Source: Paenibacillus durus (GTDB lineage Bacteria > Bacillota > Bacilli > Paenibacillales > Paenibacillaceae). From it: DNA of 64,000 nt. The notes under the pieces were generated by a model that saw only the letters and a list, made by a program, of their open reading frames with translations, had not been told where the DNA came from and searched no databases. Of the stretch, positions 1 to 7,825 are shown piece by piece (position 1 is the stretch's first letter; each line of letters begins with the position of its first letter). Location of the stretch: assembly GCF_000756615.1 (NCBI RefSeq), contig NZ_CP009288.1, positions 4,712,001 to 4,776,000 of the forward strand, given 5' to 3'. The translations under genes and the position numbers were made by a program.

Positions 1-464
1 TTGACCATGTCGACATCGACCTGTCCCGGACACATGTGCCTAACGGCAACGCCGGGGATCTGGCGGCCGAGTGCCTGGCCTATGATCAAATGCTGGAAGA
101 GGAAGGGCCCGTCGATTTGCAAATTCTCGGCATCGGAAGCAACGGGCATATCGGCTTTAATGAACCCGATGCCAGCCTAACCAGCGGAACCCATGTCGTC
201 GATTTGCTGCCGGAAACGCGGGAAGCCAATGCCCGGTTCTTCCCTTCGCTTGCCGATGTTCCAACGCAGGCGATTACGATGGGTGTCGGCAGCATCCTGA
301 AGGCGCGGCAAATTCTGCTGCTCGTGCGCGGCGCGGAGAAAGCTGAGGCGATCCGGAACGCGGTGAAGGGGCCGATTACGACCCAGTGCCCCGCTTCCTT
401 GCTTCAGAGCCATCCGAATGTCGTCGTACTGGTAGATGAAGGAGCGGGACAATGGCTGGATTAG
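1..464 (+). CDS. nagB: Glucosamine-6-phosphate deaminase, C-terminal part
   Basis: Converts glucosamine-6-phosphate to fructose-6-phosphate and ammonia in cytosolic amino-sugar catabolism. The frame is open from the left edge, so the N-terminal part is outside the window; about 153 residues are visible. The family stretch GIGSNGHIGFNEP and the downstream TMGVGSILKA and GPITTQCPAS segments are diagnostic. The stop overlaps the nagA start by 13 bases, which indicates translational coupling. The family assignment is clear; only the start is missing. Confidence 0.96.
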   Translation, partial: DHVDIDLSRTHVPNGNAGDLAAECLAYDQMLEEEGPVDLQILGIGSNGHIGFNEPDASLTSGTHVVDLLPETREANARFFPSLADVPTQAITMGVGSILKARQILLLVRGAEKAEAIRNAVKGPITTQCPASLLQSHPNVVVLVDEGAGQWLD

Positions 465-1639
465 GCACGGACAATGAGCAGCTGCTGTATGGCAGGGTAC
501 TGACTCCGGGGGGAATCACCCGGGGCGGGGTTGTCGCGGTGCAGGACGGCCTAATTGTATATGCGGGAGCAGCGCGCTGGCTGCCGGAAGCCTGCTCCGG
601 CTGGCCGGAAAGCGAACGCGTGCAGGATGGCCTGCTTATTCCTGGCTTTGTCGATGTGCATGTTCACGGCGGCGCGGGGCATGATTTTATGTACGCCAAT
701 GCTCAGGCGATTACGGAGATTGCCGGATTTCATGCCGCTAACGGCACAACGACAATGCTGGCCACAACGATGACCGCCTCTAAAGAGGCGATCGACCGTG
801 TGCTTGGCGAGATCAACTCCTACCGCTTGGGGGAAATGCCATATGCGCAGTTGGCCGGGGTTCACCTGGAAGGACCTTTCATCAGCCCAAAATGGCCCGG
901 GGCGCAAAATCCCGAGCATATCGTCCCGCCTAATGTAGAATGGCTGAAAGAATGGGCTGGGGCCTATCCGGGCTTGATTCGGCAGGTTACGCTTGCTCCC
1001 GAACGGGAAGGCGCGACGGAAGTTATATCTTGGCTGCGCAGACGTGGAATTACTGCCGCCCTCGGCCATACCGACGCCGCTTACGAACAGGTTATCGCCG
1101 CAGCAGACGCGGGTCTTAACCAGGCGGTGCATACGTTTAACCAGATGACTCCGCTGCATCACCGCAAGCCCGGAACGGCGGGCGCGGTCCTGTCCGATGA
1201 ACGGATACGCGCGGAGGTCATCGCGGACGGCATTCACGTTCATCCCGCGGCGATCACGATTCTGGCACGGCTTAAAGGACCGGAAGGCCTGATTCTGATT
1301 ACCGACGCAATGTCGGCTGCCGGCCTCAGCGACGGGGAGTATGCCATCGGTGATCTGCCGGTTAAGGTGCAGGATGGTGTAGCCCGCCTTCGAGACAACC
1401 CTGACGCTCTTGCCGGAAGCACGCTCACCATGATCGAGGGCTTCCGTTATCTTATTCAAGAAGCCGGCCTGAGTCTGGAGAATGCCTCCCGGGCCGCGAG
1501 TCTGAATCCGGCCATATCGCTTGGCATGGAGCGCAGCATCGGCTCGCTGGAAACCGGTAAGCGCGCGGATATTCTGCTGCTGGACGGCGCTCTTAACCTG
1601 CGCGGCGTATGGATCGGTGGACGCCGTCAGGAACTTTAG
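452..1639 (+). CDS. nagA: N-acetylglucosamine-6-phosphate deacetylase
   Basis: Amidohydrolase that removes acetate from GlcNAc-6-phosphate and feeds NagB. The 395 residues are full family length. Visible metal and catalytic motifs are HVHGG (about residue 69), HLEGPF (about 138), GHTDA (about 206), VHTFNQM (about 227) and ITDAMSAAG near residue 285. The ATG lies inside the end of nagB, and the two form an operon with the deaminase first. A strong hairpin follows 24 bases after the stop. Confidence 0.97.
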   Translation: MAGLGTDNEQLLYGRVLTPGGITRGGVVAVQDGLIVYAGAARWLPEACSGWPESERVQDGLLIPGFVDVHVHGGAGHDFMYANAQAITEIAGFHAANGTTTMLATTMTASKEAIDRVLGEINSYRLGEMPYAQLAGVHLEGPFISPKWPGAQNPEHIVPPNVEWLKEWAGAYPGLIRQVTLAPEREGATEVISWLRRRGITAALGHTDAAYEQVIAAADAGLNQAVHTFNQMTPLHHRKPGTAGAVLSDERIRAEVIADGIHVHPAAITILARLKGPEGLILITDAMSAAGLSDGEYAIGDLPVKVQDGVARLRDNPDALAGSTLTMIEGFRYLIQEAGLSLENASRAASLNPAISLGMERSIGSLETGKRADILLLDGALNLRGVWIGGRRQEL

Positions 1640-1662
1640 GCATTTTATGTATACGGCAATTA

Positions 1663-1699
1663 ACGCAGAGGTTCATCCGCCGAGGATGAATCTCTGCGT
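1663..1699. terminator. Hairpin between nagA and the spore lipoprotein gene
   Basis: An inverted repeat of about 15 bp (ACGCAGAG plus TTCATCC arms, loop gccga) lies between two convergent genes. There is no long T run on either side, so it could be a bidirectional terminator or simply a transcript-end structure. Confidence 0.6.
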
Positions 1700-1733
1700 G
1701 TTGCGTTTGGCATTCGATACGGATAATGCTTCT

Positions 1734-2576
1734 TTATCTATTGATATGGTCCCCGCCGCGAGCGGGAAAGATGCGCTCCGCCATTATGCGGAATTCATTT
1801 ACAAAACCTTGCAGGGGATGGCCGGCTCGCGCCTGTGCGGCGTAGCTGTTCACGCGCTGAACGAAATCGGGATTGGCCGAGACGTATACCCGATCGATCC
1901 CCGGCGTACTCTTTTTGACGACATCAGCGATCTTTGCCTTCACTTCTTTGGAAAGCGTATCTTGAATGCTTGCCGCCGTGGTTCCCGTTGTCACCCCGTT
2001 GCTAGTGAAAAGCCCTCCGCGTCCTGTTGGACCAGGTATCGCTGCGCCTGTTGGACCAGGTATCGCTGCGCCTGTTCCTGTCAAGCTTCTGTTGTTATTG
2101 GCAACAGCTCCCGGCATGCTGGTTCCCCGTGTTGGGTATTGCATACCAACTCCTGTGCCGTATCCTGTTCCGTATCCTGTTCCGTATCCAGTGCTGCCCG
2201 GCATCATGTTCGTACCGTATACGTTGCCGCCTTTTGCCCGCATGCCCCCGGTCACATTATTGTCCAGCGTTACAGCTACATAAGCGCTGCGGCCAGCGGT
2301 AAGCACATTGGCGGTGCGCACCTCCTTCATGGCAGCCACGCGATCGGCGAGCTTCTGGTCCATATCCAGTCTGTCGATCGTATGCCCTTCCCTGGCCGTA
2401 TTGACATTCAGGCGGCCATCGTTCACACCCCGTACACCATCATTGATGCGGCCATCTTGCACACTCCGCACGCCATAATTCCCCGCCGTATTCTGGTAGT
2501 TTGTACAGCCCGCGATTCCGGCCATCCCCAACAGCAGGGCTGCGGAGACGGACAAGCCGATTCTTGATCGCAACAT
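1734..2576 (-). CDS. YhcN/YlaJ-type sporulation lipoprotein
   Basis: Predicted lipoprotein of 280 residues. The N-terminus has a hydrophobic signal and a lipobox GIAGC, so it should be membrane-anchored through a lipidated Cys. The chosen ATG has GGAGGG 6-8 bases upstream; an ATG five codons earlier lies inside that ribosome site. The middle holds low-complexity GTGY tandem repeats and three GPTG-type repeats that resemble short collagen-like triplets. The C-terminal half (VAVTLDNN, then LSKEVKAKIADVVKK and RVYVSANPDFV) resembles the spore cortex lipoprotein family YhcN/YlaJ. The repeats are specific to this protein and their role is unknown. Confidence 0.85.
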   Translation of the reverse strand: MLRSRIGLSVSAALLLGMAGIAGCTNYQNTAGNYGVRSVQDGRINDGVRGVNDGRLNVNTAREGHTIDRLDMDQKLADRVAAMKEVRTANVLTAGRSAYVAVTLDNNVTGGMRAKGGNVYGTNMMPGSTGYGTGYGTGYGTGVGMQYPTRGTSMPGAVANNNRSLTGTGAAIPGPTGAAIPGPTGRGGLFTSNGVTTGTTAASIQDTLSKEVKAKIADVVKKSTPGIDRVYVSANPDFVQRVNSYAAQARAGHPLQGFVNEFRIMAERIFPARGGDHINR

Positions 2577-2676
2577 GCATTCACCCTCCACTCGTTATGA
2601 TTGCTGTGTAACAATCGTTAGGATGGCTTCCCTGAGGGCGGGCTATGCTGAAAGGATTTGGCATGCTAGATCTCTT

Positions 2677-3399
2677 TTATCCTCCCATGGAGGCTATCAA
2701 ACTGCGCAGCGGTGCGCTGTATCGCTCTTTTAACGCCGCTACTTCAGCCATAATCCGGTCGTAATGCCTGACTGTACCCATGCCTTCATGACGCCGGTAA
2801 CCGGTCAGGGATTGATTCAGCATCACCGGCGGATATCCGTTCAGAACCGCGCGGAACCATAAATCGTAATCATGCGTGAAGGGAAGCGATTCATCGAACA
2901 AGCCGATGGCTCCAAACAGTTCCATTTTGATCATAACCGTGCAGCCGTTTACCGGGTTACCCTGAAGAAAGCAGCGCAGGAAATCAAGCCGATTGTCAAA
3001 AACGGCTCCGGCATTAAACTGAACAAGTTGGGATGCGGCATTGATATAATTGAAGTTGGTGTAAGAAATCAGCAGACGGTTCTGCTCCATGAACAGCGCC
3101 TGGTTTCTAATCTTATCGTGGTAAAAGACATCGTCGGAACTGAGCCAAGCGACATAGTCGCCGGTGGCATGAAGAATACCGTGGTTCAGAGCAGAGGCGG
3201 TGCCACCATTGGCTTTGCCCAGATAATGAATATTGGAATAGGAGAGGTATGGAGCAATTCTGTCGCGGTGGACGGTGGAGCCGTCGTCGACGACAATAAT
3301 CTCATAAGGAGCCTGGGACTGGGATAGCGCGCTCTGCAGCGCCTGATCAATATACGGGCAGTTATAAAACGGGATAATAACCGAAACTTTTGCGTTCAT
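2677..3399 (-). CDS. Family 2 glycosyltransferase
   Basis: GT-A glycosyltransferase of 240 residues that would transfer a sugar from a nucleotide donor. VSVIIPFYN at the N-terminus, VVDDGST (about 37-43) and SSDD (87-90) mark the donor and metal site. The C-terminal part carries YDLWFRAVLNGY. The ATG at 3399 has AAAGGAG upstream and overlaps by ATGA the ancestral stop of the preceding epimerase gene. It is the last gene of a long minus-strand glycan operon. The sugar and acceptor cannot be told from sequence. Confidence 0.92.
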   Translation of the reverse strand: MNAKVSVIIPFYNCPYIDQALQSALSQSQAPYEIIVVDDGSTVHRDRIAPYLSYSNIHYLGKANGGTASALNHGILHATGDYVAWLSSDDVFYHDKIRNQALFMEQNRLLISYTNFNYINAASQLVQFNAGAVFDNRLDFLRCFLQGNPVNGCTVMIKMELFGAIGLFDESLPFTHDYDLWFRAVLNGYPPVMLNQSLTGYRRHEGMGTVRHYDRIMAEVAALKERYSAPLRSLIASMGG

Positions 3400-3608
3400 G
3401 GCGATGCTCCTTTCCGGTTGCTGCGGTAATATTCCAGAATGTCGGCAAGGGAGCGCTCCAGCTGCACTTCGGGGCGCCAATTTAAGGCGGCTGCATGTAC
3501 GGTAAAGCAGCCGGACTCCGCCTGACTTTGCGGCGCACCCTGACCGGAAGAATCTGCCTGCTTATGCGGCGTATCCGAAACGGGGGCACTCTCCGGCTCC
3601 TGACCGGA
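3396..3608 (-). other. Orphaned C-terminal coding segment after in-frame TAG
   Basis: Directly after the TAG at 3609-3611 the same reading frame stays open for 70 codons and ends in a TGA that overlaps the next gene's ATG as ATGA. Its last 30 residues (LNWRPEVQLERSLADILEYY) look like the normal C-terminal end of an extended short-chain dehydrogenase. The preceding 40 residues are rich in Gln, Ser and Pro. It is most simply the tail of the upstream epimerase, cut off by one nonsense codon. Confidence 0.75.
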
Positions 3609-4400
3609 CTACGTTCCCCATTCCACCCCCACATTCGCCCGGGTCAGGCTCAGCATGCGCTCCGTAATCTCGCCCAGGCTGCGCGGCTTTCCCGAGTCGA
3701 TCCGGTACGTGGTGCCCGGCTCTCCCTGCTTCAAGATGCAATCGTACGCGCGGACAGCGTCGCGGACATCAAGGAAATCCCGCTGCGCCTGCCGGGAAGA
3801 CAGCCGGAACGGCGGCTGCGCACTCCCCTGCTCGCTTCGGACAATGTGCCTGGCCAGCAGCGAGCAGAAGCCCGTGGAAGGTCCGGGCCCGATCAGGTTG
3901 CAGGGCTCGGCAATCAGCACCTGCTGCCGGAACAGCGTTCCCCAGGACAAGGACACGAGTTCTTCCAGCGTCTTGCTGAGGCTGTATGGATGCGGCGGCG
4001 GCTCTCCTGCTCCCGGATTAAACTTCAGCCGCGATCCCGCCACCAGCAGACGGACTTCCTTGCGGGAGCGCAGCGCGTCAAGCAGGTACACTGCCGCCAT
4101 TACATTCGTTTCCAGATATTCAGCCGGGTTCCGCCACGACTCCGGTACGGAATTTTTCCCCGCCAGATGCAGCACTTCACCCGGAGCGGTATCCTCTATC
4201 ATCTTCTTCACGGCTTCGCCGTCATTCAAATCGCAAATATACGTTCTAACGTCTTCCGGAAATAACGGTTCCCCGGATTCGCCGGGGACCGCTCTCCGCA
4301 GCACGGCGGTTACCTCCGCTCCTCCCGCCGTAAAATAGGCGGCGGCATGGCGGCCCGTAAAGCCGCCGGCGCCGGTAATCAGCAGCTTTCTGCCGGTCAT
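3609..4400 (-). CDS. NAD-dependent epimerase/dehydratase, truncated by in-frame TAG
   Basis: Extended short-chain dehydrogenase resembling GDP-mannose 4,6-dehydratase or related sugar-nucleotide epimerases. It has the Rossmann motif TGAGGFTG (9-16) and the YxxxK pair Y139/K143. The product ends after 263 residues at TAG, while the frame continues for 70 more codons with a typical family C-terminus, so the original protein had about 334 residues. The ATG at 4400 overlaps the upstream stop as ATGA. The Rossmann and catalytic parts are intact but the C-terminal substrate-binding end is missing. It could be a recent pseudogene, a read-through gene or a base error. Confidence 0.85.
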   Translation of the reverse strand: MTGRKLLITGAGGFTGRHAAAYFTAGGAEVTAVLRRAVPGESGEPLFPEDVRTYICDLNDGEAVKKMIEDTAPGEVLHLAGKNSVPESWRNPAEYLETNVMAAVYLLDALRSRKEVRLLVAGSRLKFNPGAGEPPPHPYSLSKTLEELVSLSWGTLFRQQVLIAEPCNLIGPGPSTGFCSLLARHIVRSEQGSAQPPFRLSSRQAQRDFLDVRDAVRAYDCILKQGEPGTTYRIDSGKPRSLGEITERMLSLTRANVGVEWGT

Positions 4401-5236
4401 GAATATCGCCGGCTTTGCTGAATCCATTCCGCCAGCTCGGTAAGCATATCGGGGTAGGAAGGCAGATGAAAGACTGCATCTTTACGTGTAGCGATTAAAG
4501 TGCGGTCCTGTACATGTACATCATCAGGAACAATCTCGGCGTCGGTCTTGTGAAAGGCCTCTTGAATCATCCCGAGCAGCTCGTATTTGCTGACCGGCTG
4601 AGGATGGGCCAGGTGAATCAAACCAGACACCTCCGAATCCAGGAGACCATCGATGGCTTTGGCCAGTGCAAGCGTCGTCACCCCGTTCCACATGACACGG
4701 CGGTAGCCAGGAACCTTGCCGGACTGCGCCAGGAACCATTCTATGAGCCCGATGCCTGCTTTACGGATTTCCGGCCCGATAATCGACGTGCGGATCGTCA
4801 GATGACCGAAATCGCGAACCTCGCCGAGCGCCTTCGTAATCGCATAAGCAGAGGTTCCGTCGGGCGCATCCTCCTCCGTGTAGCCGCCGCGCGTTCCCTC
4901 GAACACGCAGTCGGTGCTGATGTGGATCAGCCGGGCGGATACGGTGTCGGCGGCTCTCCGCAGACGGTGGGGAAGAAAGCCGTTGATGTGATAGGCGGCG
5001 ATTTTATGGTCTTCCGCCGATTGGTTAAGTACGCCCAGCGCGTTAATGATGCAGTGGGGAGAGACGATGCTTACCGTTCTCTCCACAGCGGCAATATCAT
5101 CGGCATCCAGTATGAGTCCCTGCTGGTCGCTTTTGTCCCGGGTTGTGTGAAATACCTGGTGCTTGCCCTGAAGGCGGAAGTAATCTGCCAGCATATGCCC
5201 CGCCATGCCGTTTCCGCCGAGGATCAGCAGCTTCAT
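4397..5236 (-). CDS. RmlD-like NAD(P)-dependent sugar-nucleotide reductase
   Basis: Single-domain short-chain reductase of 279 residues of the dTDP-4-dehydrorhamnose reductase family. It starts MKLLILGGNGMAGHM, has STDCVFEG and the catalytic YAITK. It overlaps both neighbours by ATGA. It sits after a UDP-GlcNAc 4,6-dehydratase-like gene and a UDP-GlcNAc 2-epimerase-like gene. In known pathways that trio with an RmlD-like reductase makes UDP-L-RhaNAc/L-QuiNAc, while a longer CapF/WbjC enzyme with a cupin domain makes UDP-L-FucNAc. No cupin domain is present, so the QuiNAc-type route is the better guess. The substrate is inferred from context. Confidence 0.87.
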   Translation of the reverse strand: MKLLILGGNGMAGHMLADYFRLQGKHQVFHTTRDKSDQQGLILDADDIAAVERTVSIVSPHCIINALGVLNQSAEDHKIAAYHINGFLPHRLRRAADTVSARLIHISTDCVFEGTRGGYTEEDAPDGTSAYAITKALGEVRDFGHLTIRTSIIGPEIRKAGIGLIEWFLAQSGKVPGYRRVMWNGVTTLALAKAIDGLLDSEVSGLIHLAHPQPVSKYELLGMIQEAFHKTDAEIVPDDVHVQDRTLIATRKDAVFHLPSYPDMLTELAEWIQQSRRYS

Positions 5237-6219
5237 TGCAGGAAACCTCCCCGGATCAGGATGTCTTTGATTTCTTGTTTGGACATCAGATTGTTCCCGG
5301 AGCTGAAGCTGCTGAAGGACACCGGCTCGCAATTTTGATACCGCGACTTCAGATGAGGCATATTAAGGGTAGGCAATATGACAAGATACTGCTCGTCGTA
5401 TACTACGGTTGTCAGGCTCTCGAAATCGCTCATCAGAATTTCATTGATTTTTTCCCCGGGGCGGATACCTGTCTCGATTATTTTTACGTTCTGTCTATCG
5501 GAGGCCTCAATGAGCACTTCAGCCAAATCGGCAATCCGGCAGGTCGGCATGGTCATTACGAATATTTCGCCGCCCACACTGACCTCGGAAGCTTTGAACA
5601 GCAGGGAAATGGCGTCGCTCAGCGTCAGGAAGAACCGGGTCATGTTGAAATCGGTAATCCGCACTTCGCCTTTGTCCCGAATCTGTTTCATGAACAAATG
5701 GACGACGCTTCCGTTCGTTCCGAGCACATTCCCGCCCCGCACAGTGACGAACTTGGTGCTGGACCCAAGCAGATTCGCATAGACGATCAGCTTCTCGCCG
5801 ATGGCTTTAGTCATGCCATAGAAGTTGGACGGATTGGCCGCCTTGTCGGTCGAGATATAAATCACTTTGTCCACCTTGTTCGCTATGGCCGCTTCAATGA
5901 CATTCTGCGTCCCGATGACGTTCGTCTTAAGCGCCTCGTAGGGCTGATCCTCGCAGACGGGAACATGCTTCAGCGCCGCCAGATGGAACAAATAATCCAC
6001 ACCCCGGCATGCCGCAATGAGAGCTTCCTTATCGCGGATATCACCGATGACAAAGCTTAAACGTCTATCCTCGAATTCCCGGCTCATGGCTACCTGGGCG
6101 GATTCGCTGCGAGAGAAAATAATGATTTCCTTCGGATTCTGCGGTAGAAGCTGCCGGACCAGCTCATGCCCCCAGGAACCGGTACCGCCGATAACCGCTA
6201 TCCGTTGATTATTGAACAT
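5233..6219 (-). CDS. UDP-GlcNAc 4,6-dehydratase-like enzyme (CapE/WbjB type)
   Basis: Polysaccharide biosynthesis short-chain dehydratase of 328 residues. It has GGTGSWG near the N-terminus where the family usually has GGTGSFG, then HLAALKHVPVCE, STDKA and NFYGMTK, and RPGEKINEILMS near the end. These match the soluble CapE/WbjB/FlaA1 group, which dehydrates and can 5-epimerise UDP-GlcNAc. The ATG at 6219 has GGAGGGAA upstream and lies 11 bases inside the end of the 2-epimerase gene. It would start the UDP-2-acetamido-6-deoxy-L-hexose route with its two neighbours. Confidence 0.92.
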   Translation of the reverse strand: MFNNQRIAVIGGTGSWGHELVRQLLPQNPKEIIIFSRSESAQVAMSREFEDRRLSFVIGDIRDKEALIAACRGVDYLFHLAALKHVPVCEDQPYEALKTNVIGTQNVIEAAIANKVDKVIYISTDKAANPSNFYGMTKAIGEKLIVYANLLGSSTKFVTVRGGNVLGTNGSVVHLFMKQIRDKGEVRITDFNMTRFFLTLSDAISLLFKASEVSVGGEIFVMTMPTCRIADLAEVLIEASDRQNVKIIETGIRPGEKINEILMSDFESLTTVVYDEQYLVILPTLNMPHLKSRYQNCEPVSFSSFSSGNNLMSKQEIKDILIRGGFLQ

Positions 6220-7303
6220 ACAGGTTCCCTCCAAGTAAAAATTTGACGATCTTATGCGATACATCCGGGTCCAGATAGCCGTCAGGGATTTCCCACTCGC
6301 GGCTCATTGAGGTCATCAGCCGGGCGCACCGCAAAATACTTCCGCTGTCCACTCCAGAAACGACATTGCTTCCGCAGTCCACCGTCTCCGGACGCTCGGT
6401 CGTCCGCCGGATCGTCACGGTCGGCACGCCCATCAGGCAGCATTCCTCCTGAACGGTCCCGCTGTCGGTGATGGCGCAGCGCGCATTCTTCTCCAAAGCG
6501 ACAAAATCGAAAAAACCGAACGGCTCATAAAATTCGACTAGACTATTCATTTGCAGCGGAAAGGAATCCGACAGCTTCGACCGGGTACGGGGATGGATAC
6601 TGCAAATGAGACGGACTCCGAAGTGCTCGGCGATCAGGTTTAGGCCTTGCATGATCTCCATCAGCGGCTCCTTATGATCGACATTCTCGGCGCGGTGTGC
6701 CGTAACGAGAAAATATTGCCCCGGCGCAAGGCTCAGCCGGTTCAGAATATCGCTGGCCGCAATTTGCGGAGCGTAGTGCGTCATAACCTCATGAATCGGG
6801 TTGCCGGTGAGCATAATCCGCGAATTCGGAATTCCTTCGGCTGCCAGGTGCCGCTTGCTCTGCGGCGTATATGGCATATTGATGGTCGAGACGGCGTCGA
6901 TGACGCGCCGGTTCTTCTCCTCCGGCACATTCAGATCGTAGCAGCGGTTGCCCGCTTCCATATGAATGACCGGAATACCCATCCGCTCCGCCAGAATGGC
7001 GCACAGCGCGCTGTTCGTATCGCCGAGCAGCAGAACGCGGTCCGGCCGTTCTTTAAGCAGAATCGGCTCCAGCCCGCCGAACATGGCGGCAAGCTGTCCG
7101 CCAAGCCCTGCCTGCTTCTCCTGAAGCACGTAGTCCGGCGCCCGCAGCCCCAGTTCCTCAAAGAAAATGCCGCTCAGACTGGCGGTGAAATTCTGGCCCG
7201 TATGCACCAGCACATGACTGTCCGCATACCGGTCCAGAAGCGGAATAATTACGCTCAGGCGGATGATTTCGGGGCGCGTGCCCAGAATGGTCATGATTTT
7301 CAT
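6209..7303 (-). CDS. UDP-N-acetylglucosamine 2-epimerase (non-hydrolysing)
   Basis: GT-B-like epimerase of 364 residues, WecB/CapG/WbjD group. It begins MKIMTILGTRPEIIRLS and carries HTGQN, LLGDTNSA, HMEAGNRC, PEEKNRR and TAHRAEN, all conserved in the family, and near the C-terminus SGTVQEEC with TIRRTTERPE. The ATG at 7303 is preceded by AGGGGAG; in-frame upstream codons are GC-rich and look non-coding. With the next two genes it should complete a UDP-FucNAc- or UDP-QuiNAc-type pathway. Confidence 0.94.
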   Translation of the reverse strand: MKIMTILGTRPEIIRLSVIIPLLDRYADSHVLVHTGQNFTASLSGIFFEELGLRAPDYVLQEKQAGLGGQLAAMFGGLEPILLKERPDRVLLLGDTNSALCAILAERMGIPVIHMEAGNRCYDLNVPEEKNRRVIDAVSTINMPYTPQSKRHLAAEGIPNSRIMLTGNPIHEVMTHYAPQIAASDILNRLSLAPGQYFLVTAHRAENVDHKEPLMEIMQGLNLIAEHFGVRLICSIHPRTRSKLSDSFPLQMNSLVEFYEPFGFFDFVALEKNARCAITDSGTVQEECCLMGVPTVTIRRTTERPETVDCGSNVVSGVDSGSILRCARLMTSMSREWEIPDGYLDPDVSHKIVKFLLGGNLYVQ

Positions 7304-7825
7304 GCGTTCACTCCCCTGCTTGAATCTTGATGATGTTTTAGTTTCAGGACCGGCAGGCAGGCCGTACGCGAACCCCGGCGAAGTATGCGAGGGCAGGCCG
7401 GGAATCGGCAATGAGCCAAACCCGGACTCCTGGGGCTGCGGTGCTGCCGGCGAGCCGGAGTTTCTAAGGTGCGCCACGCCAATTAAAAGGATTTCCACCG
7501 TCTAATCACGCCGATTAAAGCACGATTCTTAGATTAACTGGAATTTCTCCCGTTAAATACGCCGATTTGAACGGAACTGAGGAAAATGCAGAAATTAACC
7601 GGAGGATTTCCACTATATACTTTGAAAAGGTTTGACTGTAAAAAATTAGAGGGAGTATTTCCTTCTATTTGCTCGGGGCAAGCGCCAATAGGAGCGGTCC
7701 AGACGGCGGTAAACGCAAAGCCCGGATTAAACCGGCGCAGCCCGGCGGCCCTGCGCCGGATGCGCAACGGGCTCGCGGCGGCCCTGCCAAGCGCGAGCCC
7801 GCCGTCCAGCGCATCCCTGGCGCCG
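7304..7825. repeat. Intergenic gap with four-fold imperfect repeat
   Basis: The 522-base gap has no convincing gene. Four copies of a motif like AATTAACCGGAGGATTTCC lie at 7481-7499, 7532-7551, 7593-7613 and 7644-7663, spaced 51-61 bases apart, in an AT-rich stretch that contrasts with the very GC-rich DNA on its right. The rest of the gap holds nothing I can name. Confidence 0.5.

Noticed and set aside
551..1459. Long open frame opposite nagA
   Set aside because: It lies wholly inside nagA on the other strand, has Arg/Cys-rich composition and no ribosome site; nagA is certain.
1521..2567. Plus-strand open frame opposite the YhcN-like gene
   Set aside because: It opposes a well-supported lipoprotein with lipobox and ribosome site; its repeats are reflections of the GTGY repeats.
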